DNA of 64,000 nucleotides, from positions 146,488,057 through 146,552,056 of the forward strand of contig NC_062219.1 of assembly GCF_902686445.1 (NCBI RefSeq), written 5' to 3'. Both the position numbers and the translations under genes were made by a program. Of the stretch, positions 34,201 to 45,891 are shown piece after piece (position 1 is the stretch's first letter; each line of letters opens with the position of its first letter). The notes beneath the pieces are model-generated. The model saw only the letters and a program-made list of their open reading frames with translations. It was not told the DNA's origin and did not search any database. This DNA comes from Sciurus carolinensis (lineage: Eukaryota > Chordata > Mammalia > Rodentia > Sciuridae).

Positions 34201-37085
34201 CAGCATCTCTCACTTTTATCCCTGGCCTCCTGGTCAGAGCCATCTTCATAGCTAGAATGCTAGCTGCAAGGGAGTCTGGGAAATGGCATTAACAACCTGG
34301 CTCTTGTGATCCCGGAAGATGCTTGAAATAGATGAGAAGTGTCAACAGAACAGTCCCTCACCATGAGAGAGAGGCATTTTCTGTGAATTTGGTAAAAAAG
34401 ACTGAGCTTATGCTAATGAATAGGGTAGATCAGGAATGTGTGAGGGTGAACAAATCAGTTGATTCTGAAGTGGTGTGGAAAGTGTTCTTTTGTAAAAATA
34501 ACCCACTGGGTATAAGAGGACACACCAACCCAAGTAGCAGAGACCTTTCAAATATGAACTTTTGCAGTCAATAAAACTCATATTTGCAAAGAATATTTAA
34601 TGTCATGAGAAAATGTCAATTACATCCCCAAGTGGAAAAGGGAGTCTACAAGATCACATATCCAGTTTCAATGTGTGTAGGTGTATATACACACACACAT
34701 ACACACACGCACACAATGGTACACACATGTATATTAGAAGGATGCTTCTCAAATTCTTAAAAGGGTTAGTACAAATGGTGCTTTTTCCTTGTATTCCATT
34801 TTTCTAAATTTTTTGCTTAATTTTAGTAGTTAACATCATTTTAATAAAAATGTTATAAAAACAAAAATGAAATTGCTAATGAATATGTTCTAGAATATAA
34901 AAAAAGAACAGTAGCATCCTTATTATTCTTCAATCCTAGAATTTATATATAAGAGGGTAAAAGGGAAACACTTTAAGAACTAGGCTAGAAAGAGAAAAAA
35001 CATGTGTTCCCTAAACCCTGGTGTGGGTTCGATTTAAGAATTCTGGAAGTAAAAGCTAGGTCTAGGCATCAAGTTCCCTGGCTTTTTACATTTGATTTTA
35101 GCAACACAGACTCCCCTGTTGTTTTTAAATTAAAATATAGATGAATCTCTAATACCTAAAACAAAATAAAATTGCTTCATTTTAGAAAACTCTACAGCAG
35201 GATTCCTGAACTCTGGAAATCCATTTGAAATCCAGTGACCTAGTCCAACTTATTATTTTCTAGAGGAACAAATAGCTCTCCACAGAGAAGGGGCTGGTCC
35301 TCCTCCCCTGTAATAGTAGATTAGAGGAAGCCCCATGATACTGGGGTTCCAGGGCCAGGTGGCTCTTAATACCATTGTGTAAGACATGAAGTCAAAGGTA
35401 GAGGAAAATCATGACCCAAAGCACTGGGACTCTGTAACCACATAAATTTCCTGTTCCCATACTCTCCCAACAAAATTATCCTTCTGGAGGTCCTCAGCAG
35501 CCTCATTGCCGATCCAATGGATAATTCCATCCATTTTCCTACTTGATCCTGCTTTTGCTCTTTCCTTGAACCACTGTACGTTTTCTCAGGACTTTCTCCC
35601 CCTCTCTCACTTCGTCAGTTAGCATCCAGCTATGGCGATCTTAAGGATCACCTGGGAAGTAGGTCTAGATTGATGACTTAGGGACTCATTTCAAGGGCAT
35701 GGAGGAGCATTGCCTGGAGAAGGTCCTGAATCACGATCTGAAAACTACTGGACAATGTGGGAAAGATCCCTAGAAAAGTCCCCAGCCTAGATCTTTCTTC
35801 TGGGGTAAAGACTTAAATTTTGAACAGGTTCCTTATAATTGTGAGCCCCACCTATTCCCCCCATTACTCCGCCATCTTCTTTCTCTCTTGTTCATTTCTA
35901 ATATCTTCATCTTGCCCAAAGATAGGAAGAGCCACTGACTGTATAACGGTCTATCTTCTGGAATCTGAGTCCAATCATTGTAATGACTGCTACTTGCTTC
36001 AATGGAGGGAAGGAGGAAACAGAGCAATAGATGTATGAGTATTTCCATGCCCATCTGATTTCTCCAAAACATTGTTCATAAAAGGTGGCCAGGCTGTCAA
36101 CGTTTATGGAAGTTTGAGGATTAACTCAGGAACAGGGACTAAGATCAATAAGCAGAGATACTCTGCGACAGATGCTTAAAGCTGAATAGTGAGCAGGCTT
36201 GTTCTTTAAAGCCTTTGAGCCCACTTCCTCCCGATGTCCCCATCTACTCAGGTTCCAACCTCCTACCACATGGCTTTGGACCCTCTTTACTTCAGTCTTC
36301 TTCCTTTCCTGCACAATCCCTCACTGGGATCACTTCCACTTCCTGCCATGTCTCCTACAACCACACCTAGAGATCGGCTACCCTGGTGACAAGGGACCAC
36401 CAGTGGGTTCTCAAATAGAGATGTTTTGCCTTCAGGAAAAACAATTCCGCTGCCAGCTCTTATACTATTTTTTCCTCTCTCTGTGGCAAATCACTAGTTG
36501 GCTCTTCTGAAATAGCTTTAATATTAGCTCCATCTGACCACAGTGAGGTTTGGGATTCCCTTGCTCTTGTGTCTGATCAAAGCAGTTACCGTAAGGTGCT
36601 AAGGAGGCCAGTCTCCACTCAGTGCTCCCGAGCTCTGGTTAGCTCATCCCCCGCCCTCCAGCTAGCTGTCTGGCCAGAGCATGTTTTATTGCAAACAGGA
36701 CCAGTGTGCAGGGAGGTGGGGGAGGCTTTCTCATTATTCTTGAAATATCCAGAAAATTGGAACTGAGATCCATGCTTCTCTGAGTTTCACTTAGTGGATT
36801 ATATGATAATATTCAGTGGCCCTGGTGCCCCAGGGCTTCCTGGGTACAATTAGGTTGGTTTCTTTTGAAATCTATTCTTAGACAACAGGCTCTGCATATC
36901 CTAAACAATAATTAGCCCCTTCCAATTTCTACTGATTGTAGCCTTGAAGCAATTAAATCTTCAATTTTTAAATTCAGAATCTGAAAATCTGTATATACGT
37001 AAATGAGTGCGTTGATGGCAGAACCTAGCCCCTGCTTCCACTGGGAAAAGATGGGCATACTTATTTTCAAAGAAAAAAGTCATTT
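34201..37085. other. Mostly unique sequence, no gene recognised
   Basis: No exon is identified. A short (AC)n/(AC)nGC run lies at about 34689-34716. 35230-35330 is faintly MIR-like. 35630-35755 has hAT/MER5-like words ('ggatcacctgggaagtaggt', 'cacgatctgaaaactactgg'). Frames reach 103 codons (plus, 36199-36510). 34800-35200 is AT-rich. Confidence 0.45.
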
Positions 37086-37201
37086 AAAAAGTCATTCAGG
37101 GCTGGGGATATAGCTAAGTTGATTGAGTGCTTGCCTTGCAAGCACAAGGCCCTGGGTTCAAATCCCCAGTACTGCAAAAAAAAAAAAAAAAAAGTCATTC
37201 A
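37086..37201 (+). repeat. ID SINE with target-site duplications
   Basis: Body 37099-37188: 'gggctggggatatagctaag', 'gagtgcttgccttgcaagca', 'caaggccctgggttcaaatc', with an A tail of about 18. Direct repeats aaaaagtcattca lie at 37086-37098 and 37189-37201. Near consensus, so relatively young. Confidence 0.95.
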
Positions 37202-37318
37202 ACAATAGTCTAGTTACGAGTAGAGATATATGAAACTGAGGGTCAAATGACTATTTTAATAGGGAGAAAATTTATTGATGCAATTTATGGGAATATTTTA
37301 AAAACATTTAAAAGCCTT

Positions 37319-37549
37319 AGAAACATGTTTTTATGCTGGGCGTGGTAACACACCTGTAATCCCAGCAGCTCAGGAGGCTGAGGCAGGAGGATCATGAGTT
37401 CAAAGTCAGCCTCAGCAGCAGCAAGGCCCTAAGCAACTCAGCTAGACCCTGTCTCTAAATAAAATACAAAATAAGGCTGGGGATGTGGCTCAGTGGTCCA
37501 GTGCCTCTGAGTTCAATCCCCAGTACACAAAAAAGAAACATGTTTTTAT
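37319..37549 (+). repeat. B1-dID SINE with 16-bp target-site duplications
   Basis: Body 37335-37533. The B1 half is 'gctgggcgtggtaacacacc', 'cagctcaggaggctgaggca', 'aaagtcagcctcagcagcag'. An A-rich linker (aaataaaatacaaaataa) follows. The ID half is 'ggctggggatgtggctcagt' and 'gagttcaatccccagtacac'. Perfect direct repeats agaaacatgtttttat occupy 37319-37334 and 37534-37549. This is the clearest dimer in the window. Confidence 0.96.
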
Positions 37550-37714
37550 AATCAGATACAAAAACTAGCACTTGATGTTTTCTAAAAATATCCATCAACA
37601 CATCTAATGGTAATTAGATAATGCCCATTATTTTGATCTAACAGTATTTATTTAATAGTGAATTTAGACTTGTTGATAATGACAAGATAAAGTAGGGCCT
37701 GTATGTTTCTGTAA

Positions 37715-37800
37715 GGACTTAAAATCAGCTGGGTGATCTTGAGCAACACACTATCTAATAGGGGCCCTGGTTTCAACTTCTGTTAAACAAGAGAAGTGGT
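37715..37800 (+). repeat. MIR-like SINE fragment
   Basis: 'cttaaaatcagctgggtgat', 'cttgagcaacacactatcta' and 'ctggtttcaacttctgttaa' resemble the MIR core in sense. Weak. Confidence 0.4.
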
Positions 37801-38089
37801 ATTTCTAGATTCATTCATCCCTAATACTCTATGGCCCTTCGACCATATGTAAAACAGAAAAATAATTTTTAGTGGGGCTAGCAACACAGCCTGTTACAAC
37901 GACCATCACACACCCAGTTAGGTCTTAACATCGTCCTTACATGGCAAATTCAAAACTGTTCCCCATTTCTAAGCTTTAAGCAGTGGTCTGTCTTTATTTT
38001 TTATTTATTTACTTATTTATTTATTTTTACATGGGGAAGGGATCATGTATCTGCTTGAGAAGCTGATGCTCTGGATCTTCTCCTTAGGT

Positions 38090-38095
<6 letters not shown>

Positions 38096-38138
<43 letters not shown>
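38096..38138. repeat. (GA)n microsatellite
   Basis: About 21 uninterrupted GA units. Likely length-polymorphic. Confidence 0.97.
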
Positions 38139-38141
<3 letters not shown>

Positions 38142-38332
38142 ATCTATGTATTAAAAACTCTACACGATACACATAACTTTAGAAGATCCATTGATCTTCT
38201 GTATCCTGTAAACGGATTTTGTGAAAGAACATAGACCCACTTTTTAAACCTGGAAATAAACGTGCAGTTCTAGTCTATTGGATGAATAGTGAAAAAGAAT
38301 CTTCCCTTGTAACCATACTTTGCACTGCCATC

Positions 38333-38392
38333 AAAAAAAAAAAAAAAAAAAAAGAACAAATGAAAGAAAAAGAAAAAAAGGAAAAGGAAAAA
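38333..38392. repeat. A-rich low-complexity run
   Basis: About 20 A's followed by GAAA/AAAGG-type purine sequence. It may be the tail of an unrecognised retroposon, but no body is visible upstream. Confidence 0.85.
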
Positions 38393-38574
38393 TCATAGCC
38401 AAGTGCATTTCTTCCTGCATTTACCCTCCCATGGCTGCCATTGCCCCTCATAGAGAGAGCATCCACTCCACGGGGCTGGTGGGACTCAGCTACTCTCCCA
38501 CCTGTCACTTAGCGCTCAACAAAGGACACACCTTTCATGGACTTCAGGGAATCCTAAAGACATGGTCCCCTGTG

Positions 38575-38880
38575 ATCCCCACCTCGATGCCTTTCCCAAA
38601 GTTTCCCCATCATCTGGATTGCCACTCTCTTCCCAGGCTTATCTGGAAGCATCTTTCCATTGTTTGCCTATGATCAAACGTCACCTCCTCCATGAAGTTT
38701 TCCCTGAGCAGGATAAACCCCAGCCTTTCTTCAGTCCCGGGAGCACTTTATTATCACATGTAAACTTAATTCCTTACATCGATCCTTGTGATGATACACA
38801 TTGCCTGCCCTGCCTGTGTCATTCATTAAAGGTGATTGAATGAATGAATGATGATGGTTATTAAATGAATGAGTGAATAC
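38575..38880 (+). repeat. L2 LINE 3' end, sense
   Basis: Classic L2 3' order: 'ccactctcttcccaggctta', 'atcaaacgtcacctcctcca', 'tgaagttttccctgagcagg', 'gggagcactttattatcaca', and terminal (TGAATGAA)-type repeats at about 38837-38876. Two overlapping frames (93 and 117 codons) partly derive from it. Confidence 0.8.
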
Positions 38881-38989
38881 CTGTATTTTAGTGGCAAAAA
38901 TCTGACAGAATTAAAAGAAACCAATTTGAGACTCTAAAATGCAAATGAACTAAGCAATTGGATGGGAATGATTAACTGTGGTCTAAGAG

Positions 38990-39110
38990 AATGATTCCAG
39001 GGTTTGGGCTCTTGCTCAACCACCTCTTCTCTGAATCACCTTGAATAAGCCATTTAATTTCTTTAATGCTCACTTTTCTTTTGTAAATTAAGTGAAATAC
39101 GTATGTTTAT
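38990..39110 (+). repeat. MIR SINE fragment, sense
   Basis: 'gatcc'-less but ordered MIR words: 'gggtttgggctcttgctcaa', 'gaatcaccttgaataagcca', 'tttaatttctttaatgctca', 'cttttgtaaattaagtgaaa'. Confidence 0.55.
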
Positions 39111-39167
39111 TTGAATATACTTTACAAAATGTTAAATGATGTTTATGTCAAATCTTATATTACTATT

Positions 39168-39546
39168 GTGTTAATCAGCTTTCTGTTGCTGTAACAAAAT
39201 ACCTGATAATATCAACTCTAAAGGGAAAAAATTATTTTGGCTCAAAATTTCAGAGCTTCTAGTCCATGATCACTTACCATGTGGCAATACTGTATATCAT
39301 GGTGGAAGCATATGACAGAAGAGGCCTGTTCACCTCATGGAAACAAAGAAACAGAGAGGAAAAGAGAAAGGGGGTCCAGGATCCCAATATCTCTTTCAAG
39401 AGTATGCCCAAATAACCTAACTTCCTTCCAGTAGGCTCCTCCTCCTAAAGGCTCCACCACCTCCCAATAGTGCCACAGATTGAAGACCAAGCTTTTGACC
39501 TTTGACACATGAACATTTGGGAACATTCAGGATCTTAACTATAGCA
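39168..39546 (-). mobile_element. ERVL-MaLR solo LTR, antisense
   Basis: Begins 'gttaatcagctttctgttgc', 'tgtaacaaaatacctgataa'. It continues with 'tcatggtggaagcatatgac', 'gaggcctgttcacctcatgg', 'aggctccaccacctcccaat' and ends 'ggatcttaactatagcaa'. The design matches the reverse complement of the 54418 LTR. No internal sequence adjoins it. Confidence 0.8.
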
Positions 39547-39834
39547 ATAATCATCAGACTTCAAATGACAATCAAGAAGGAAGTGGGAAAACCAGTCAAT
39601 CCCAATGTCCAAATAATGCAACTGTTTGAACTACCTAGACTTCCTTCAAGTTTCGTAGACATTTGCAAATTTAAGTCACAAGTTCAGTCAAGTGATATTT
39701 CACAATGTGATTAATGGTCTCCTCCCTCCCAACTTTCCTTTTCCTTGAACTTTTCTAATCCAGGTGTTTAGACTCAGTCAAAGCCTGTCACACACCCCAT
39801 TGGTCTAACCAGGCTTTATTGCAGAGGTCCTTGG

Positions 39835-40050
39835 TGTGGAGCCATGGACCACAGGGCTGTTGATGTGCTCCAGAGGGTTCCAAGAAACCTCTGGAATTCT
39901 GTGCAAACGTATATGAATCTATGTTCAAGAGGCTCTGTAATTTTTGTCAAACCCTTAAAGAGATCCCTGACCTCAAAAAGTTTAGAAGATCTGTAGTTTT
40001 CATCAAACCCTGAAAGAGATCCATGACCTCAAAAAGTTGAGAAACTTCTA
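39835..40050. repeat. hAT-type DNA transposon relic with duplicated end
   Basis: 'ggtgtggagccatggaccac', 'ggttccaagaaacctctgga' and 'gagatccctgacctcaaaaa' are typical of a fossil hAT non-autonomous element. The last roughly 50 bases occur twice in tandem ('gagatccctgacctcaaaaagt' at about 39960 and 'gagatccatgacctcaaaaagt' at about 40016, shown with one mismatch). Terminal arms are too decayed to fix ends. Confidence 0.5.
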
Positions 40051-40829
40051 TTCAAGTTTTATTGAACCTGGAAAACCTGTTGGACGTGTACTTGCCTAAC
40101 ACAAGGATAGGAATCGGGTCCAGAACTTCATGGGAATGAAAACCCAACTGCTAAGAGTCATCCACGGAAGCCCTGAGAGGGTGTGACCTGAGCTGATGGT
40201 GCAAGATGAAGGGAAAAGGCGGCTCTTAACAGCCAGGCTGCCCTCAGGTGCTTTGTAGAATTCATGGATGAGAGATTCTCTTGGGTCTCTGGCTCTTCTT
40301 AGCTCTCTCTCTTCAGGTTATCTCTGTCTTGGTCCAGGGATCCACCTTCCTTCTGGCCTTATAGCTGTCTGAAACCTAACACATAAATAATGTATCCTAT
40401 TTTAATATCGGCAGGATATAACTTGGGTCTCCTGATTGTATGAGTGAAAGAAAAAGAGATAGTTTGCTGAATATGACTTGAAAATTTCTGTGAAGAATAG
40501 AAGGTCCCCCATGGAGAAGAGTGGCTGGAGAAGTTAGTGGAGGACAAAAATGCTCTGGGAGAGAAAGCGTGGGGGATAGAGATTTATCTTTAATAAAAGG
40601 AATGTTAGACAATAGGAGGTGCATTAAGAAAAGAGTATCTGGGGAGCTTTGCTGTGTGGTATACAGTAGGACCCTTTATACTACTTTCTTGTTACTTCAG
40701 CAAAAGCCATGTTGCAGATTGGCATAAACTCACAGATACAGGATAATGTTCAATATGTTACCATCACCTGAAGAATGTCTAGTAAATACCCAGCATGCTG
40801 ACTTGGACCCAGATGTTCTGCTACACTGG

Positions 40830-41085
40830 ATCTTAAGCAGGGTTCCAGCATCAGTGTTTTTTAAATGCTATCCAGGCGATCTAATGTGATTTAAACCACT
40901 GACCTAGGATCTGGAGTAATGGGTTCAGTCCTCTGATGCACTGGAATCACCCAGGGAGCTTTGAAACAGTCCAGATGCACTGGCCCCACCTCAGACCAGT
41001 TTGCTCAGAATCTCCGGACATTAGAGGCAAGCTTCCCAGGTAATTCTGATGCAAATTAAAATGTGAAAATCACTGGTTCTAGAAA
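40830..41085. repeat. MER5-like hAT-Charlie fragments (two adjacent)
   Basis: The first piece (40830-40905) has 'aagcagggttccagcatcag' and 'atgtgatttaaaccactgac'. The second (40905-41085) has 'tgatgcactggaatcaccca', 'gggagctttgaaacagtcca', 'ttcccaggtaattctgatgc' and 'gtgaaaatcactggttctag', the MER5 order. The two share an end-like 'aaaccactgacc'/'aaaatcactggtt' pair. Confidence 0.65.
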
Positions 41086-41138
41086 AGAATTATACCGGGG
41101 CCTAAAAATACAGGGGAATCCATTAAGAAGCCATATAG

Positions 41139-41214
41139 ACTACTTCTTTTTTTAATAGCAATTTTTATTTGTTCAAATTGGTTATACATGGCAGTAGAAT
41201 GTAAACTATTTCTT
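41139..41214 (-). repeat. Very short L1 3' tail with target-site duplications
   Basis: About 55 bases of L1 3' UTR complement (41149-41204): 'aatttttatttgttcaaatt' and 'gttatacatggcagtagaat', starting with a T-run. Flanking repeats actacttctt (41139-41148) and actatttctt (41205-41214) differ at one base. An extreme 5' truncation. Confidence 0.8.
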
Positions 41215-41396
41215 CACAGCACTCGGTCACTGATCTCCCATGAAAGACATCTTAGAAGAAACGAGGTCTTCTCAATATTGGTCTAGTATAAAATTATCAA
41301 AGGTAGCACTCTATAGCAAGAAGCCTCACCAAACTAGTAGGGGACATTGTTCACTATTAAAATATTTGGGGTTCAAATTTATTTGCAAGCATACAC

Positions 41397-41453
41397 ACAT
41401 GCATACACACACACACACACACACGCACAGACACACAAACACACACACACACG
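41397..41453. repeat. (AC)n microsatellite
   Basis: Interrupted AC repeat with GC, AG and AA interruptions. It gives a spurious His-Thr peptide on the plus strand. Confidence 0.96.
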
Positions 41454-41872
41454 CTCCTTCACAGAGGCACCCACACATAATCTCATGGCTACTTTCACGT
41501 GCATAAACTCATGCATGTGCTCACACACGCCTCCCCATGATTTCTTTCAGCCGATTCTGCATATTCTGCTCTTGTTCATAATACATGGAAGCAGCTGACT
41601 GTTACTGTGATGACTACTCCAATTATTAGGGTGATGAAATAGGTTGCCAGCAAGCCATAAAAGGCTCATTAACTTAAAAAAATGCCAGCGCTTTGGGTTT
41701 TGGTGAGATTAGCTCTCTACTTGCAGAGGGCAGAATCGTAATTACTCCACACACCTGCATTCCATCACTCTGAAATGTGTGGGCACACCGTATGTTCAGG
41801 GAAAGCCACGCTCTGAGTATCCCATAGTTCCTGAATTCTAGGTAAGCTTTTTTTTGAATGTGAGGAGGAAGA

Positions 41873-41934
41873 CAGGCAGGCAGGCAGGCAAGCAGGCAGG
41901 AAGGAAGGAAGGAAGGAGGGAAGGAAGGAAGGAG
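41873..41934. repeat. Compound (CAGG)n/(AAGG)n tetranucleotide repeat
   Basis: Six CAGG-type units (one CAAG), then AAGG units with one GAGG, about 62 bases in all. The pure polypurine/polypyrimidine half can in principle form triplex DNA. The minus-strand translation (Pro/Ser/Leu/Ala repeat) in a 114-codon frame is spurious. Confidence 0.96.
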
Positions 41935-42524
41935 AGTCAAGTCAAATCCTGAGGACTGAGTCCAGCTAGTGGGAGTCCGTGGGACAGGGCTAGAGAAATG
42001 CAGGTGGTCCCCGGTCATCCCAGATCAGCCTGGACCTAGCCCAAGAGAGCAATGCCTTTGAGTTAAGATCCTACTGATTATCAAAGGATCCCCAGAGCAG
42101 GGAGCCCACTGATGTGAAAAATGCCTTTTTACTGACACATGGAAGATAATTCAGGCAGGAATTGTTTTGCTTTGTTTTACCATAAGGAAGGAAACAAATA
42201 AAATGGAAACCTTCATCGCGATACCAGCTGCCATTACAGGATTTTAAAAATGGAGTGTGAATACAATGGTAGACCTCTATGCTGCCTTTTTGGAGAGCAA
42301 CCCACTTGATTCAGTGATCAGCGTGGATTTGCGTCCAGCGCTGAGCTTACTTTCCCTTTGCTATGTGACCCAGGATCGGAGGGCAATTCCATCAGCATCA
42401 GCTCCTTCAGTATTTATTGAATGGGCAGCGGAGAGAGGAGAAACCACACTGGCTCGGGGCCTTGGGCGGGGGCTCGGAGGTGGGAATGAGCAGAAGGGTG
42501 TGGAAAGTGGCCTGCCAGAGGACC

Positions 42525-42720
42525 CTGGAGAGACCTGGGTTGAAATTCTGAGACCTCCTGTCCGCGATGCAACCCTGGAGAGGGTGAAGATGCTGTGTGC
42601 CTCAGTTTACTCATCTGTAAAATAGGGACTCCAGTAGTATCTTCCCCGTGGTTAAAAGGATCACGTGAGCTAGCACGTGAGGGCGCTCAGCACAGGCCTC
42701 AGTAACAAACCCCAGCGTCT
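42525..42720 (+). repeat. MIR SINE, sense
   Basis: 'gagacctgggttgaaattct', 'tgcctcagtttactcatctg', 'taaaatagggactccagtag', 'aggatcacgtgagctagcac' give an almost complete MIR core and tail. Confidence 0.8.
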
Positions 42721-43460
42721 CTTGGTCCTCTTTCTTCTACCTCCAGCATCCAGCTTCTTGCCAGGACCTGCAGAGTCTGTCTGCACGGTGACTCTTGCAT
42801 TGCCTTAATCTTTTTACTCCCACGGCTACTGTCCCTGGTTCAGGCGGGTCCTTGTCATTTCGGATCTGAAGTCCCGGACACCCTCCTCACTGGTCCTCTT
42901 TCTCTGCCTCTTTCTCTGCCTCTCCAGTCCATCCAGCACACCTAGACCAACCAGACGAATTTTCAGGAACTACGTTCAGCTCTCAGCCTTCCCTGTGTGA
43001 GCCCCGTGTGTGCCCAGCGCTCAGAGAATGAAGCTCCTGGCCCCAGCAGGTTTCCCAGCTCTGACACCCCCTATCCTCCCAAATGCAATTCCAAGCGTGA
43101 TGCACCTAACTGAACCAAGGCCGGCGTGCCTCTCCGCGGCCCTTGGCATGCGCTACCTCTCCCCGCATCCTCCCCTGCCCCGCTAGAACACGTCTACTGT
43201 GAACACACCAGCTCTTCTTGATGCTTGAGCTTACACGACACTCCTCTACGCATCAGCCTCCCTGCCGTCTCCGCAAGTAGAGTCGATATCTCTTCCTGGG
43301 AATCCTTGCAGCACCTTCTGGATATGTCTGTGAGGTAGTTTCCGCCCCCTGTGGCAGGACTATGTGTTCTGCAATCCTCCTTTTGCCGTTGTGAGCCTTC
43401 TCAGGGCCTGGCCCTGGATCTTAGTCATCTTTGTCCCCACGGCTCTATCTGAACTGTTGT
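42721..43460 (+). repeat. Possible old LINE (L2-like) remnant, C-rich
   Basis: A pyrimidine-rich stretch with L2-like words ('tctccagtccatccagcaca', 'gaacacaccagctcttcttg', 'agggcctggccctggatctt'). Order is plausible but identity is weak. It has no open frame of note except a 69-codon minus frame at its end. Confidence 0.3.
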
Positions 43461-45544
43461 AACACTTAACCCAGAAAGAGAGCTCAAGACATGGATATTC
43501 ATGAAAGATGCTCATTGCAACTAAAAATAAAAAAAAAAAAACTGGTTTTGCAATGACCAACATAAACACATCAGTTGGAATAAAGCTTACAACATGAGAG
43601 GCTAAGACTAAGAATTTGAGAATACAGTTCTGGCACTGAGCTCAGGCCACTTGGCAAGGATATAATTATTGTGGAAGTGGTATATCATGTAGCCTCTCAA
43701 AACATATGAAGATATTCCTTGAGGAACCCTTGCCCTTTGTCTTAATTACTAGTGAGATTTCCGAGGAACCTGGGCTCCTACGAGGGTGTAGAGTGTTTAG
43801 TAGGGAGCACCCTGGTCTCCCTGATGTCTACATTTTCCACAGGAAATTTATAAATTGATGCTTCGGTTTATGAACCAGGCCAGTGCAGAATCTTCTGCCT
43901 TAGCTGGATCCTTGCTGGCGAAGTGCCAAGGGCTTCCAGCTGTGCTGTGGCTCAGACAGAGTGCTGTGCTTGTATTCCCTACGCAAAGCCATGGAAGAAA
44001 AAGCAACAGCCCCAAACCAAAGCAAATAAATGGAGAAAACTCCCCTCAAGGGCCCACCTCTTCTTTTGTTAAAACAAGTCTAAATATTCCTTCGGGACTC
44101 AGAGTACTGGATGTTCTGATTCACTCGAAGCCTGTGTAAATGATCATCTCTCCTGTCCCCTGTTCTCTCCCCCAGGGAAGGTCTCAGTTGGAAGGAGAGG
44201 GCACAAGAGTGTTGGCCTGAGACCAGGAGGTTACACGAAGTAAGATCTAATGATACCCCTGCCCTCTTGGCCTCCCGTCTTTCCTTAAGGACCTCTGGGT
44301 TCCCCTCCAGCCTCCCTACTCTAGTGCAACCCCCTCACCCCTCCTCGGTGGGAGTCTGAGTGTCAGTCTGTGTGAGTCTGTGTGCATCTGTCTCTGCGAA
44401 GCTGTGATGCTATTAAAGTCGCTGGGATTGTATATATCAATATGCAAATGTATGCAACAACTAATGCGTAACTTAGCATTCTTACTTTTGAGCCAAAAGA
44501 CTACACGTGACTTCATACCATCATTTTATTTCCCCTAGAAACTTTCGGTTATGAAAAAGAATCTCCGTGGCTTGTCTGGTCTTGCTGTTCCATTGTCTCT
44601 CTTGCCACCAGGAAAAGGCAGCCAGGGGGTATGTTACCAAAAGGGCTGAACACCTTAGAATTAGCCCTAAAAAACAAAGCAGAAAGAGAGCTGTACAAAC
44701 TGCTAGCATATGGAAGCCAAAAGGGGAATTTTAAGCCGAAGACACTGAGCATAATCATTTTTAAATGGCACAGTGTGAGCTGGAAAATGTTTTGCTAACC
44801 AGTCCTTAGAGAATTGAGCTCTACACTGGAGAAGGAGGAATCAATAATCTTAAATGACCTGAAAAGAAAGCAAATACATAGAAACACTCATACCCACCAT
44901 AAAATTAATGAGTAAAGCAAGCTCAAGTTTGCTATATGGGTCTACGTACTTAGCAGAAATAGATTTTTCATAAAAGCAAAGTTCTGGTATTTCCTATTTA
45001 TTTTATTACACGATAAATCAAGAGAGTTAAAGAAGCTAGATATTTGGGGAACTTTATTATTTTGACAAAATATCAAAAGAGAGGGTTTTTTTTTCTCTCT
45101 CTCTCTCAATTTGCTGCCATTACTCTTCAAGGATGGTCAAGGTCATTTCTCGCTGCTGGAACAGCCAGTCCCTCTCTACCCGGCCAGACATGGGCTAATA
45201 ATTCAGGTATTGCATTTCTTTGTCAACCAGCTGCAAATTCCTGTTTTAAACTGTTCTCAGAGGAAGGCTGACCATCCAAGAGAGATGCTAAAAGCCCCTG
45301 AGGGGAGTGAGCAGAGGCTAAGACGTGCCTGTGGGTGCAGAGGGCAGCTCAGACTTCCAGCTTCAGGCCCACGGGTGGCCGGTGAACGAGAAGGGACGTG
45401 AGGTTGGCCTCAGCCTGCATTCCACACACAGAGATATTTCACAGTCGCCTCTGTGACACGCCCAATTTCTCTCCCCCTCTGCCTCTGTTTCCCCCAGGTG
45501 CAGTAGGTTCCGGAGTCCCACCTGTTGGAGTGTTTTGTTGTTTG
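43461..45544. other. Unique sequence, no gene recognised
   Basis: No named repeat or gene. A run of 12 A's lies near 43528. The longest frames are 96 codons (plus, 45111-45401) and 94 codons (plus, 43855-44139), with no recognised domains. A (CT)n run of about 16 bases lies near 45092. Confidence 0.5.
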
Positions 45545-45605
45545 CGTGTGTGTGTGTGTTTGTGTGTGTGTGCGTGCGCGTGTGCGCGCGTGCATGCACA
45601 CCACA
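45545..45605. repeat. (GT)n/(GC)n microsatellite
   Basis: Alternating purine-pyrimidine run: GT repeats shifting into GCGTGCGCG, then CATGCACACC. Alternating GT/GC tracts favour Z-DNA in principle. It explains the His-Thr-Arg repeats inside the 155-codon minus frame 45410-45877. Confidence 0.95.
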
Positions 45606-45891
45606 GTGTGCCAGGTAGGATCACTTTGGGATACATTACAAAAACCAACCACAGAGGCTTGATCTAAGGGCCCTTTAACTCTCCTGCCTGGATGGAAAGC
45701 ACAAATGTCGGCAGAGCAGGGTGGAGATCTGAAGAAGCAAACAGGGCCTTCTGCTTCTGTCTCCATTGTCCTTGCAGCAACCTTTGTCATCATGGTTGTG
45801 GGATGGGTACCAGAGGTACGGGACGCAGTCCACATTCCATGCAGGAAGAAGGGGAGAGGCCAGGAGGATGGGCACACACCAACTGAGATGA

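Noticed and set aside
45410..45877. 155-codon minus-strand open frame
   Set aside because: Runs through a GT microsatellite (Thr-His-Arg repeat). The rest shows no recognised family.
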